DNA of 64,000 bases from Chthoniobacterales bacterium (GCA_019747895.1 JAIEQF010000008.1:1-64000), one strand, 5' to 3'; shown: positions 24,643 through 33,387, numbered from the stretch's first letter. Numbers and translations: made by a program. Notes: generated by a model from the letters alone, not told the origin.

Positions 24643-24715
24643 TGGGGGCACCTGGATTCGAACCAGGAACCAACCAGTTATGAGCCGGCTGCTCTAACCG
24701 TTGAGCTATGCCCCC
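24643..24715 (-). tRNA. tRNA with anticodon CAU (tRNA-Met or tRNA-Ile2)
   Basis: On the minus strand the acceptor stem is GGGGGCA/TGCCCCC. The D arm is AGCTC..GAGC. The anticodon arm GCCGG-CTCATAA-CTGGT gives CAU. The T arm is CCTGG-TTCGAAT-CCAGG, with discriminator A. The 73-nt molecule lacks the initiator hallmark of a mismatched first pair, so it is elongator Met or the lysidine-modified Ile2; the variable-loop pattern leans to Ile2 but does not settle it. Confidence 0.9.
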
Positions 24716-24733
24716 AAAAAGGAAAAGAAAAAA

Positions 24734-24812
24734 ATAGCCATAAAAGCACGCAAAGAACACAAAAAAAGAAAGAAGTTTTTTCTTTGTGATCTTTGCGTGC
24801 TTTTGTGGCTAT
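24734..24812. repeat. Fold-back repeat, 'AGCCATAAAAGCACG' variant
   Basis: AATAGCCATAAAAGCACGCA then AAGAACACAAA at left, TTTGTGATCTTTGCGTGC then TTTTGTGGCTATT at right. It belongs to the same word family as 17690-17779 but with a copy-specific GCACGC change present in both arms. It lies between the tRNA and the next gene. Confidence 0.75.
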
Positions 24813-24821
24813 TAAAATTTT

Positions 24822-25148
24822 CTAATAATTTTTTCCAATCGCCATCGTCATTGATTCTTCTAGCTCTTCCTCTTCTTCAAGGCTTGAGAGGGGTGCAAAT
24901 CGGTCCGAGCGAAATCCGAGCTCTTCTGCCGAAGCTTCATCCATGTAGGGATCGAGATCATTGGTTATCTCTTCTAACAGCAGACGAAAGCTTATTCCTG
25001 GGTCAATCGCGCCGGTCTTGGTTCTTCCAATAGAGCATTCACGAACAGTATAGATATCTCCTTTCTTTGGGAGCTCTCGGTACAATTTGCGATGCAGTGG
25101 CTCAAACGTATCGTTAATGCAAACAACTTTTTCTCCGATATCAAACAT
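24822..25148 (-). CDS. Small protein of unknown function
   Basis: Not recognised. The 108 residues begin MFDIGEKVVCIND and contain LPKKGDIYTVREC, a pattern seen in small beta-rich proteins. The C-terminal 40 residues are acidic (DEASAEELG, SLEEEEELEES). There is no signal peptide or membrane segment, so it is probably cytoplasmic. It stands alone between repeats. Confidence 0.65.
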   Translation of the reverse strand: MFDIGEKVVCINDTFEPLHRKLYRELPKKGDIYTVRECSIGRTKTGAIDPGISFRLLLEEITNDLDPYMDEASAEELGFRSDRFAPLSSLEEEEELEESMTMAIGKNY

Positions 25149-25251
25149 AGAATTAGATTATTGGTTACAGCTTAAAGACTACAGGAAAAAATATTCTAAT
25201 TTTTAAGAATAAGGTTTTTCAAAGTTCAAGGGTCACAACAAACAATGAGTT

Positions 25252-27630
25252 TTAGATCTGATCTGATGGCTTCAATAGTTCCTTACGGACTGTGGTCGCA
25301 ATTTTTTGTGCTTCATTTTTTATCTGAAGACGATCAATTATTGACTTGCAGTTTCTGATAGCATGGTAGGCAGCACTTTCTAGCTTGCCTCGAAGTTGAG
25401 CTGTCTTCATTTTGGCCGCGTCTTCATTTGTAACAGCTCTCTCAGCCGCCTTTCGAGCGGCAAAAAGAGTTGCATCTATAACGCTTAGTCCAGGAATTAA
25501 TTTTCCCTTATTATTCACTTTTTCTTTTTGAGATTCGTAAAAATCTTTCATCACTTCCTCTGAGATTTTTTCTTTTTTCTTTGGTAAAAATTTTTCTATC
25601 ACCCTTGTAACAATAAGAGCTCCTTCTATTTTTGCTTCATCAGGGGTTGCCATTTTAGAGGCCTTAATAACATGATAGGCAGCAGAGAGCAATTCGGTAC
25701 GAAGATCATGATAACTATTATCAGCGGTTAATTCCTCGCGGGTTTGTGGACGCTGCTCTCCATTTAAATAAGCTCTTTCAGCCGCCCTTTCAGCAGCCTT
25801 GAGGATTGCATTCCAAGGATCTAGCCCTGCGATTTTTTCCCCCGCCTCATTGATTTTTGGTTGTTGAGCATTTTTAAAATCGTCTAGTTCTTCTTGAGAG
25901 AGAGTCCTTTCACTTTTTTTTGGCCAAACTTCATTGAGTATTTTTGTAGCAATGGGATTTGCTATAAATTCAGCTTCACGTCGTTTCTCCACTCCCAGTT
26001 TCTTAAGAATAGGACAAGCTTCCGATAAAAGTTTAGAACGACACTGGTCTCTTGTACCTCTCCATTGATCTTTAATTTTTGGAGCGATTAATCTTAGTTC
26101 TTCTTCTATAATCGTTTGACGTGCAAGATTGCTTCCTAATTGTTTGCTTTCTCTTTGAAAACGATCACGCAAATTTTTTGTTTCGGGGGAAATTTGTTCA
26201 TTGATAGTTGAGGAAAAAAATTCTTCCATGATAGCGGTTGCTATAGCAGACATTTTCAATTTTGCATCTATGGAAGAAAATCCAAATGCCCTAAGATTCT
26301 TATAAAGAGCATCCTCAATAGGCTTACGATCCTTCACTTTATTGCGATTTTTTGGATCTTCCTTAAAAAGCCTAGCACAAACAATTCTTCCTTCACCCTC
26401 TGTCACAATATTAATAGCATGGTTCTTGGATTCTCCTTCGCTGAGACCTTGAGCTCGCAATAATTGAGTGATAAGAGTCAATTTTTGATCCAAACTCCCG
26501 GTTTCACCACTTGGAAGTTCCATAACTTTTTTTAAAATAGCAGCTCGTATCTCTGGATCTAATTTTACTATCTTAACTCTTTTATTAGGTTCTGCTTTTA
26601 TTTCATTTTCAGAAGCACTTACCTCAGGGTCAGATTCCCAAAAACCCTCACGAACCTCTAGAGTAGGATCAAAAGACTCTTTTTCAAACGTAAAATCTTC
26701 TATTTTTTCATTTGAAAATGGGCTTTCATTCAAATCAGTTGGTATTATTTGGCTTTCAGCTTGACGTTTTGTAGACCTACGAGCATTAGAAGGTAAAGAA
26801 GGCCATGAATCAGGATTAACAGAAGTTATTGAATGTCCACCCTCAAAATTTCCTGTTTTTTTAGTTACTGTATCCCCTTGATTAAGGGGATCCGTTGGGT
26901 TATTAAAATCAAATCCAAGATCGAAATCTGAACCATCATCATTATCAGGACGGTGTGGAAAATTATTTTGAAAGGAAGAAGGTAATAAAGAGAAACCATC
27001 CATAAGAAAATTTGGGTTTTTAAATAATAGGGAAGGGTCATTCAACTGGCTTAGCCTATCCGCAATACAAATTAAGTATTGCTCTTGTACAAGTTTTTTT
27101 TTTTCTTTTTCTATTAGAAGAATATATTTGACCAAGCTTGAGATGTATTTTTGGTGATTTATTGTGATATTAAGAAATTTTTCTTTTTCTGCTGGAGTTT
27201 GAAAACTATCAATTAATAAAGCACCTTTGCGTTTATGCCAAAAATCTTCCAAAATCTTTTGCAGTATAGTAAGCCTATCTAAAACATTCTTATTTTTGTC
27301 ATTGAAAGAAAATGACGAGCATTGCGTGATCTGTTCTTGCCAACGTTGTATGATGGACGCTGCTTTGGCAAGATCAGCATCAAGGGGGGGGGCTAATTGT
27401 TCCAACTCAGTCTGCTTTTTTTCCTGATTATAAGAACTTGTTTTTTGTAATGTAGAATCTATAGCTGTACATTCGGTTCTAGGAAAATTTTCACCATCTC
27501 CAAACTCATGATCTCGCTCTGATGGGGATTGGAAAATTTTTTTTTCTACTTGTTTTCCTATAGGGCCTCCCTGAAGTTGAGAAAGTAACAAAGTAAAAAC
27601 GACTGTTGTGCCGGATAAATACTTGTTCAT
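25252..27630 (-). CDS. Large secreted protein of unknown function with repeated helical modules and a poly-C tract
   Basis: Not recognised. A signal peptide (NKYLSGTTVVFTLLLSQLQ) is followed by 792 residues rich in Lys, Glu and Ala. The C-terminal half holds repeats of about 100-110 residues: AAYHVIKASK / AAYHAIRNCK, then KIxxxI..FLPKK..KISEE...DF, a GK.I.GL turn and AARKAAERA / AAERAAERA. This suggests a helical repeat solenoid. Near residue 80 the frame contains nine C (27384-27392), a possible slippage site. A long minus-strand gene of this type with no enzyme motif could be a secreted effector or surface protein; that is inference. Confidence 0.72.
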   Translation of the reverse strand: MNKYLSGTTVVFTLLLSQLQGGPIGKQVEKKIFQSPSERDHEFGDGENFPRTECTAIDSTLQKTSSYNQEKKQTELEQLAPPLDADLAKAASIIQRWQEQITQCSSFSFNDKNKNVLDRLTILQKILEDFWHKRKGALLIDSFQTPAEKEKFLNITINHQKYISSLVKYILLIEKEKKKLVQEQYLICIADRLSQLNDPSLLFKNPNFLMDGFSLLPSSFQNNFPHRPDNDDGSDFDLGFDFNNPTDPLNQGDTVTKKTGNFEGGHSITSVNPDSWPSLPSNARRSTKRQAESQIIPTDLNESPFSNEKIEDFTFEKESFDPTLEVREGFWESDPEVSASENEIKAEPNKRVKIVKLDPEIRAAILKKVMELPSGETGSLDQKLTLITQLLRAQGLSEGESKNHAINIVTEGEGRIVCARLFKEDPKNRNKVKDRKPIEDALYKNLRAFGFSSIDAKLKMSAIATAIMEEFFSSTINEQISPETKNLRDRFQRESKQLGSNLARQTIIEEELRLIAPKIKDQWRGTRDQCRSKLLSEACPILKKLGVEKRREAEFIANPIATKILNEVWPKKSERTLSQEELDDFKNAQQPKINEAGEKIAGLDPWNAILKAAERAAERAYLNGEQRPQTREELTADNSYHDLRTELLSAAYHVIKASKMATPDEAKIEGALIVTRVIEKFLPKKKEKISEEVMKDFYESQKEKVNNKGKLIPGLSVIDATLFAARKAAERAVTNEDAAKMKTAQLRGKLESAAYHAIRNCKSIIDRLQIKNEAQKIATTVRKELLKPSDQI
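27384..27392 (-). other. C9 homopolymer inside a secreted-protein gene
   Basis: Nine G on the plus strand, i.e. CCCCCCCCC in the coding strand, encode Ala-Pro-Pro in EQLAPPLDAD near residue 80. Gain or loss of one base would truncate the protein soon after its signal peptide, the arrangement seen in phase-variable genes. Confidence 0.7.
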
Positions 27631-27640
27631 TATTAATCAG

Positions 27641-28399
27641 TTACTTTCCCAAATACCCATCTCGAATTTTAGGATGAGCTAAAAGTTCCTGACCACTCCC
27701 TGAGAGGGTGATTTGGCCAAGCTCTAGCAAGTAGGCATGATCAGCATAGCGGAGCGCTAAGTTGGCATTTTGTTCCACCAGAAGAATGGACATTCCTTCT
27801 GCATGAATAGCGCGCAGGATTTTAAAAATTTCTTGAACCAAAATAGGAGAGAGCCCCATGGAAGGTTCGTCCAAGAGGAGAAGACGAGGGCGGGTCATGA
27901 GCGCGCGTGCCACTGCTAACATCTGCTGCTCTCCTCCGGATAAAGTTCCCGCAATTTGTTTTGTTCTCTCCTCCAGACGAGGGAAGAGGTGATACATCCG
28001 ATCTAAATCTTGTTTAAAAACATTTCCATCGCGCGTGTTCCAGGCCCCTAATTTTAAATTTTCGAGTACGGTAAGATTTCCAAAAATGCTGCGACCTTCA
28101 GGAACGAGGTTTAAACCTAAATGAACGCGCTGTTCGGAAGGAAGAGGATCGATGGAACGGCCTTCGAATAAAACGGTCCCGCGCGCTGGAAGCTCTCCGG
28201 CAATGGCTCGGAGCGTCGATGACTTCCCAGCCCCATTAGCCCCAATCAAAGCGACAAAGCCTCCCGAAGGAACTTCTAGTGAGATCCCGCGCACAGCATG
28301 AACTTCGCCGTAGGAGACTTCCAAATTTGAAATAGAAAGAGAAGCAGGAAGAGTATTCACAGGGATGGAAGCGATGGAAGGGATAAAAGAAATTTTCAC
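27641..28399 (-). CDS. livF: Branched-chain amino-acid ABC transporter, ATP-binding protein LivF
   Basis: One of two ATPases of the LIV uptake system. Walker A GANGAGKSS, ABC signature LSGGEQQML, Walker B LLLLDEPSMGL and a C-terminal H-like region are all present. The ATG at 28399 gives 252 residues, but its first ~13 (KISFIPSIASIPV) come from a repeat arm; the GTG at 28360, at the inner end of that arm, would give 239, the usual LivF length. The gene follows livG after a fold-back repeat, in the order livK-H-M-G-F. Confidence 0.93.
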   Translation of the reverse strand: MKISFIPSIASIPVNTLPASLSISNLEVSYGEVHAVRGISLEVPSGGFVALIGANGAGKSSTLRAIAGELPARGTVLFEGRSIDPLPSEQRVHLGLNLVPEGRSIFGNLTVLENLKLGAWNTRDGNVFKQDLDRMYHLFPRLEERTKQIAGTLSGGEQQMLAVARALMTRPRLLLLDEPSMGLSPILVQEIFKILRAIHAEGMSILLVEQNANLALRYADHAYLLELGQITLSGSGQELLAHPKIRDGYLGK

Positions 28400-28522
28400 A
28401 AAAGTGAAATAATTTTTTTGAGAATATCGTCAAATGTTTTTGCGAGATAGTTAAAAAAGCTAAAAGCTAGAATATAAAATTATTTTTGTCTTTATCCCTT
28501 CCATCGCTTCTATCCCTGTGAA
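28356..28522. repeat. Fold-back repeat, 'CACAGGGATGGAAG' family, 30-bp arms
   Basis: The left arm is TTCACAGGGATGGAAGCGAT followed by GGAAGGGATA (28356-28385). The right arm (28493-28522) is its complement with one mismatch. A loop of about 107 nt lies between livG and livF. The family also occurs at 97-283. The left arm is read through by the livF N-terminus if the ATG start is used. Confidence 0.88.
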
Positions 28523-28525
28523 TTT

Positions 28526-29338
28526 TCAGCCTTCCGTTCCCAAATAAGCCTCGATCACGCGTTGATTGCTTTTAATTTCACTCGGTGATCCTTCGGCAAT
28601 GAGCGATCCAAAATCGAGCACCAGGAGGCGTTGGCAGAGTTCCATGACAAAGCCCATGTGATGTTCAATGAGGATGAAGGTGGATGAAAATTCACGTTGC
28701 ACCCAACGTAAGAGATCCAAAACCTCTGCCATCTCGTGTTCATTCATCCCTGCAACTGGTTCATCGAGTAGCAGCAATTTTGGATTGAGGGCTAAGGCCC
28801 GAGCAATTTCCAGACGTCGTTGAAATCCATAGGAAAGGCTTCCTGCTGGCTGTTGCGCTACATCAGCCATGCCCAGCATTCCTAGCAATTCAAGAGCTGC
28901 TTTGTTGGATCCACTTTCTTGCTGGCGCGCAAAGGGGGTGCGCAAGAGCGCTCCGAGTGGCGTGTAGCTCAAACGTGCATCGTAAGCGATGCGGACATTT
29001 TCCAAAACACTCAGTTGTTTGAAGAGGCGAATGTTTTGAAAAGTGCGCGCAATGCCCTGGCGTGCAATCCAAGCAGGCGAACAACCATGAATCGCCTTCT
29101 CTTGCCAAAAAATACTGCCGCTAGTCGGATGATAAAAACCAGTGAGCAAGTTAAACAAGGTTGTTTTTCCTGCGCCATTAGGACCAATGACTCCGAGGCA
29201 TTCTTGCGGATGCACATCAAAAGAGACATCTGCTAAGCTCTGACGTCCGCCAAAACTTTTACTAAGATTAATCGTTTGTAAAATGGGAGAAGGAGAATTA
29301 GCCACAAAAAATAGAGAAAAAGAGGAGAATAGCCACAA
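28526..29338 (-). CDS. livG: Branched-chain amino-acid ABC transporter, ATP-binding protein LivG
   Basis: Second ATPase of the LIV system. Walker A GPNGAGKTTLFNLLTGFY, the LivG-type GIARTFQNIRLF, the signature LSYGFQRRLEIARAL (a degenerate LSGGQ as is usual in LivG) and Walker B LLLLDEPVAGMN are seen. The ATG at 29338 yields 270 residues beginning in a repeat arm; the GTG at 29305 would give 259, closer to the usual length and to the conserved start (ILQTINLSKSFGG). Flanked by livM and livF. Confidence 0.93.
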   Translation of the reverse strand: MWLFSSFSLFFVANSPSPILQTINLSKSFGGRQSLADVSFDVHPQECLGVIGPNGAGKTTLFNLLTGFYHPTSGSIFWQEKAIHGCSPAWIARQGIARTFQNIRLFKQLSVLENVRIAYDARLSYTPLGALLRTPFARQQESGSNKAALELLGMLGMADVAQQPAGSLSYGFQRRLEIARALALNPKLLLLDEPVAGMNEHEMAEVLDLLRWVQREFSSTFILIEHHMGFVMELCQRLLVLDFGSLIAEGSPSEIKSNQRVIEAYLGTEG

Positions 29339-29396
29339 AAGAGCACAAAGAGCACAAAAAAAGAAAAATTAATTCTTTGTGGTCTTTTGTGGCTAA
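29331..29396. repeat. Fold-back repeat, 'AGCCACAAAAGA' family
   Basis: AGCCACAAAAGAGCACAAAG at left and CTTTGTGGTCTTTTGTGGCT at right, imperfectly inverted. It spans the short gap between the livM stop and the livG start and supplies part of the livG 5' end. Confidence 0.75.
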
Positions 29397-30349
29397 TTAT
29401 TTTTATTCTTATACCCACTAGGCTTCAGCCATCTCCACTCGCGGAATCCCATGATTCCACGTGGCCGGAAGAGCATCAGAAGAACCAGGAGGAGCGGCAT
29501 AACAACCATTCTCCAGACTCCTAGTGGTTGAAGGAGCTGATTGAGAACAGTAAAAACTCCCGCACCCAAGAAAGATCCTGAAAGGGAAGCAACACCTCCG
29601 AGGTAGACCATCACCAAAATATCGGTTGATTTTAAAATGTCAAAAGAGCTCGGATTAATAAATTGAATTTGATGGGCAAAAAGAGCTCCAGCAACTCCGG
29701 CAAAAAAAGAGGAGACAATGAAAGCAATCATTTTTGCTCTCCGTGTAGAGACGCCCATGGCCTCTGCCGCAATTTCATCTTCGCGAATGGCTTCGATGCT
29801 CCGACCAAATTTGGAATAGACAAGATTGCGAATCAACCAAAAGGAAAGCAGGAAAAAAAGAAACGCCCACGGTAGCGTCGTTAATCTTGGAATGCCAAGA
29901 AAACCACGAGGGCCGCCAACGTAGGGGATATTTTCTAATCCTGATTTCACAATCATGAGAAAAGCCAGCGTGATGATCGCAAGATAATCACCTCGTGTTT
30001 TAAAAGAAAGAAAGGCAAGGGGAACACCGACAAGCGAGGCCACAGCGCCTCCAACTAAGACGGCACAAGGAAAGAGAAGCCACGGCGGCAATCCAGGAAG
30101 CAAGCGGACGGTAACAATGGCTGAACTGTAAGCACCTAGCGCCATAAAAGCAGCGTGTCCTACGGAGAATTCGCCCATGTAACCATTCACGAGATTGAGG
30201 CTCAGTGCAAGAATGGCATTGATGAGGAGTGTGACAAGAATGAAAATCAAGTAATCGTTCAGGCAGTGAGGCAGGATGAAGGCAGCAGCGACGCTGAAAA
30301 TAAAAAATAAAATTCGTAGTTGGCAGTTGGTAGTTCGTAAAAAATTCAT
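29393..30349 (-). CDS. livM: Branched-chain amino-acid ABC transporter, permease LivM
   Basis: Inner-membrane permease of the LIV system, with eight or more hydrophobic segments and the LivM motifs LSLNLVNGYMGEFSVGHAAF and GDYLAIITLAFLMIV. The EAA-like loop is AIREDEIAAEAMGVSTRRAK (about 190-210). Length 318. The first residues (NFLRTTNCQLRI) are encoded by a GTTGGCAGTTGGTAGTTCG repeat, similar to the repeat-coded thrC start. Downstream of livH with a gap of under 50 bp. Confidence 0.93.
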   Translation of the reverse strand: MNFLRTTNCQLRILFFIFSVAAAFILPHCLNDYLIFILVTLLINAILALSLNLVNGYMGEFSVGHAAFMALGAYSSAIVTVRLLPGLPPWLLFPCAVLVGGAVASLVGVPLAFLSFKTRGDYLAIITLAFLMIVKSGLENIPYVGGPRGFLGIPRLTTLPWAFLFFLLSFWLIRNLVYSKFGRSIEAIREDEIAAEAMGVSTRRAKMIAFIVSSFFAGVAGALFAHQIQFINPSSFDILKSTDILVMVYLGGVASLSGSFLGAGVFTVLNQLLQPLGVWRMVVMPLLLVLLMLFRPRGIMGFREWRWLKPSGYKNKNN

Positions 30350-30395
30350 AGAACATTGACTCCTATAGAAACTTTGGTTGAAGTGAAATAAAGCT

Positions 30396-31271
30396 TCAGA
30401 CTTTCTGAATAGGAGGCTGCCCTAGGATTCCATAGGGCTTGATAATCAAAATCAGCAGTAACAAAGAATAGGCAATGAGGTCACGATAGGTCGAAGGGAG
30501 AAGAGTGACGCTAATAATTTCGGTTGCTCCCAAAATATATCCGCCAAGAACAGCGCCACGCATGTTTCCAATGCCTCCGATTACCGCTGCCACAAAGGCT
30601 TTCCAGCCGATCAAAATTCCCATCGAAGAAGAAATCACAGGATAGGCAAGAGCGTAGAGCAGGCCTGCAGAGCCACCAAGAGCAGCGCCAAGCGCAAAGG
30701 TCAGCGAAATGATTCTGTTCGCTGGAATTCCTAAAAGTGGAACCATCGCTCGATCAAATGAAAGAGCTCGCATCGCGATACCAAAGCGAGTTCTCCGAAT
30801 GATGAGATCTAGCAACACCATCAAAAGAATAGAGATGCTGATGATTGTGAGTTGCAGCGAAGAGATGGTGACACCACCGATGTAATAAGAAGTGTTGACC
30901 AAGAGCGTTGGCATATGACGTGGATAAGGACTAAACCCGAGCGTGACATTTTCAATGATGAGACCACATCCGAGAGCAGTGATGATGGCCGAAACTCGAG
31001 GCGCTTTGCGAATGGGCCGATAGGCAAAGCGTTCGATTAAGGCACCGAGAAGTCCGATGACCGCCATCGTCACGATAAGGGCTATCCAAAACGGCACACG
31101 AACCACGGACTCCAAGATGAGTGCCACAAAAGCTCCGAGCATGAAGAGATCTCCATGAGCAAAATTAATCATCGTGAGCACGCCATAAACAAGGCTGTAT
31201 CCAAGTGCAATGAGGGCGTAGATCGACCCAAGCTGGAGGGCATTGATGGTTTGTTGTGCAAAGTAGTTCAT
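30396..31271 (-). CDS. livH: Branched-chain amino-acid ABC transporter, permease LivH
   Basis: Inner-membrane permease, 291 residues with about eight hydrophobic segments. LivH motifs: ALQLGSIYALIALGYSLVYG, MINFAHGDLFMLGAF and RAMVPLLGIPANRIISLTF, the cytoplasmic loop that contacts the ATPases. It begins the H-M-G-F block; livK lies upstream but is separated by a putative zincin gene and repeat words, so the binding-protein gene may need its own transcript or readthrough. Confidence 0.93.
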   Translation of the reverse strand: MNYFAQQTINALQLGSIYALIALGYSLVYGVLTMINFAHGDLFMLGAFVALILESVVRVPFWIALIVTMAVIGLLGALIERFAYRPIRKAPRVSAIITALGCGLIIENVTLGFSPYPRHMPTLLVNTSYYIGGVTISSLQLTIISISILLMVLLDLIIRRTRFGIAMRALSFDRAMVPLLGIPANRIISLTFALGAALGGSAGLLYALAYPVISSSMGILIGWKAFVAAVIGGIGNMRGAVLGGYILGATEIISVTLLPSTYRDLIAYSLLLLILIIKPYGILGQPPIQKV

Positions 31272-31274
31272 AAG

Positions 31275-31329
31275 CAGGTTGCAGCTTTGCAGGTTACAGG
31301 TTGCAGGAAAAATTCACAAGGATGGAAGG
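31275..31329. repeat. CAGGTTGCAG words plus one CACAAGGATGGAAGG word
   Basis: CAGGTTGCAGCTTTGCAGGT, TACAGGTTGCAGG (31275-31307) and ATTCACAAGGATGGAAGG (31312-31329) lie just upstream of livH. The first block is inverted relative to 32176-32202 on the other side of the gene ending at 31369. Confidence 0.65.
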
Positions 31330-31368
31330 CAAAAAAGGCTGTAGGCTATAGCCTCTATTCATCTGCAA

Positions 31369-32118
31369 CTAAAGATCATCTTCGAACTCTAACCAATATC
31401 TCTCCTCACTTCCTTGTATGGAAGAATCATAATAAGAGCCAGCATTAGAACCAAAAAGTTGTTGAAGGAACAAGTAATATTCAGGTTGTTTTTCTTGAAT
31501 ATCTTGAAGCAAGTGAGGCTCGCGATTGAGATCTTGACCAAAAAGATAGGTGGTGGCAGTGACAGCAAAAAATTCCCTTTGATTCCTTAAACAGTAGTGA
31601 TCCAGAGTAGGATAACCGAAATAATCATCTAACACCCAATTATAACAACGCCGATTAACAGCATCTTGATAATAGTTTTTGATCGTTTGATTATTAAAAC
31701 CATCTGGCAAACGCTGATCATGAAAAGCGTGCAGCAATTCATGCAGTAATGCTGTCGCATTAAGGTTGCCGTTATTTATAGCTATGTTCAGGATGATACC
31801 ATTTCCCTCTCCCTGCTGGTATAATCCTTCGATGCCTGTAGCAGCACCAGCAGCAGGAGTATGATTGATGACCTTGATAGAAATACTTTGAAAAAATGTT
31901 AGAACTTCTGGAGACAATCCAAGATTATAAAGAAGATCGATCTCTCGTTTTATGGAACTGTTTGCTTGCGGCAAGTAGGGAACATTCAGTACTTGAGCTT
32001 CATTGGCCTGAAATCCACGATAACTAAATGTGACTGAGTCTTGTTGGGTGGTCTCCGCTAAAAGCGCATGCCCGCTAATAAAAAAAATCGAAAATAGGAG
32101 AGAAAAAAATTTGTGCAT
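31369..32118 (-). CDS. Putative secreted zinc metallopeptidase-like protein (HELLH)
   Basis: From the ATG at 32118 the product starts with a signal peptide (HKFFSLLFSIFFISGHALLA, 2-21). Residues 126-130 read HELLH in TALLHELLHAFHDQRLP, an HExxH zinc motif. About 40 residues later lie Tyr/Asp-rich segments and HYCLRNQREFFAVTATTYL, whose Glu (REFFA) could be the third ligand, a pattern seen in gluzincin-like secreted proteins of unknown substrate. Length is 249. It interrupts the liv operon between livK and livH and is bracketed by inverted CAGGTTGCAG words, as if inserted as a unit. Peptidase activity is inferred from the motif only. Confidence 0.65.
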   Translation of the reverse strand: MHKFFSLLFSIFFISGHALLAETTQQDSVTFSYRGFQANEAQVLNVPYLPQANSSIKREIDLLYNLGLSPEVLTFFQSISIKVINHTPAAGAATGIEGLYQQGEGNGIILNIAINNGNLNATALLHELLHAFHDQRLPDGFNNQTIKNYYQDAVNRRCYNWVLDDYFGYPTLDHYCLRNQREFFAVTATTYLFGQDLNREPHLLQDIQEKQPEYYLFLQQLFGSNAGSYYDSSIQGSEERYWLEFEDDL

Positions 32119-32175
32119 GGGAAATTTTGAGATGCAGAAAAGTAATGCAGTTTCAAAATTTAGCAGCAATTTTTT

Positions 32176-32202
32176 GCCTGCAGCCTGTAACCTGAAAGGC
32201 TG
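32176..32202. repeat. CCTGCAGCCTGTAACCTG word repeat
   Basis: GCCTGCAGCCTGTAACCTGA plus AAGGCTG is the inverted partner of the CAGGTTGCAG words at 31275-31307. It lies between livK and the HELLH gene. Confidence 0.6.
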
Positions 32203-32226
32203 TCCAAAAAAATTATTTTTTTTGGA

Positions 32227-33387
32227 CTATGGTTCCACCGTCGTCACATACCCAAACGCTCCATCCTTAACAGTGAGGATCACGATGCTTTTCTTCGGAT
32301 CATGACTTCCTGGTTCGTAAATAAAGTTTCCTGTGATTCCTGAGAAATGCTCGACTTGAGCCATCGCATCACGGATCGCAGTCCGATCAGATTTTCCTGC
32401 TTTGATGATGGCTTCTGATAAAATGCCCATCGTGTCATATGTTAATGCTGCAATGTCATCTGGCAGTTGACCAAATTTGGCCTGATATTCTGTAATGAAA
32501 TTCTTTACTTGAGGTGCATCTGATTGAGTCGAAAAATGGTTAGAAAGGAAGGAGCCATTGAGACGATGCCCTGAATCAAGCTTCAACATTTCAGGCGTGC
32601 TCCAAGAATTTCCTCCTAGAAAAATAGCAGTGATGCCTAGGCGTCGTGCCTGTTCAGCAATGAGGGGAGCATCATTGTAATAAGCTGGCAAAAAGAGAAC
32701 GTCAGGGTTGGTCGCTTTTATTTTTGTTAATTGAGCACTGAAATCTCGATCACCTGTGCTGTATGTTTCTGAAGCAACAATTTTTCCTCCATCTGCAGTG
32801 AAGGCATTTTTAAAATAGCGAGCAGCGCTAGTGGGATATTCGCTGGAGGTGTCATAGAGCATGGCAGCTTTTTTAAGATGAAGCTGGCGAGTTGCAAATT
32901 GAGCGAGCGCGGGAATTTCAACAGCATCGGTAAAACAACCACGGAAGATATTTTTCTTAAATGTTCCTGTTTTAGAATTCAGCGTGGTGTTGGGATTAGT
33001 CGACCAAGGAGAAAACATGAGGCAATTGAGACTCTCTGCAATCTCTGCCGCTGGAATAGCACAGGAGCTAATGTTCGGCCCTACCATCGCCAGGATATTT
33101 TGCTGAGAGATCAGGCGTTGAGCCACCGCTGCCGCTTGGTCAGGCTTAGCTCCATTGTCGCCAACAATGAGTGAAATGGGCATCTTTACACCACCAACAT
33201 CGAGGCCTCCTTGCTGATTGATGTGCTCTACAAAAAGTTTTGCAGCATTGACACACGAGGCTCCTACAGCGGGAACTTCTCCGGTTAATTCGGCATTGAT
33301 TCCAATTTTCAGAACTTTTTTGTTAGAAGAACAAGCGCTGAAGAGCAAGCTCAAGACCAATAGTGGAAGAAGCAGGTTTTTTTTCAT
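32227..33387 (-). CDS. livK: Branched-chain amino-acid ABC transporter, substrate-binding lipoprotein LivK
   Basis: Extracytoplasmic binding protein feeding LivHMGF. The ATG at 33387 starts a lipoprotein signal (KKNLLLPLLVLSLLFSAC, lipidated C19); an earlier ATG at 33444 would put 19 residues in front of it. The type I periplasmic-binding fold shows KIGINAELTGEVPAVG, VGDNGAKPDQAAAVAQRLI, MVGPNISSCAIPAAEIAE and DVLFLPAYYNDAPLIAEQARRLG. Length 386 fits. Ligand may be Leu/Ile/Val or another amino acid; the LeuDH and decarboxylase genes at 1.8-4.7 kb support branched-chain ones. Confidence 0.9.
   Translation of the reverse strand: MKKNLLLPLLVLSLLFSACSSNKKVLKIGINAELTGEVPAVGASCVNAAKLFVEHINQQGGLDVGGVKMPISLIVGDNGAKPDQAAAVAQRLISQQNILAMVGPNISSCAIPAAEIAESLNCLMFSPWSTNPNTTLNSKTGTFKKNIFRGCFTDAVEIPALAQFATRQLHLKKAAMLYDTSSEYPTSAARYFKNAFTADGGKIVASETYSTGDRDFSAQLTKIKATNPDVLFLPAYYNDAPLIAEQARRLGITAIFLGGNSWSTPEMLKLDSGHRLNGSFLSNHFSTQSDAPQVKNFITEYQAKFGQLPDDIAALTYDTMGILSEAIIKAGKSDRTAIRDAMAQVEHFSGITGNFIYEPGSHDPKKSIVILTVKDGAFGYVTTVEP

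Noticed and set aside
28356-28522. CRISPR array from the repeated GGATGGAAG words
   Set aside because: The words are inverted and unevenly spaced with no direct repeats separated by unique spacers. No cas genes are present.
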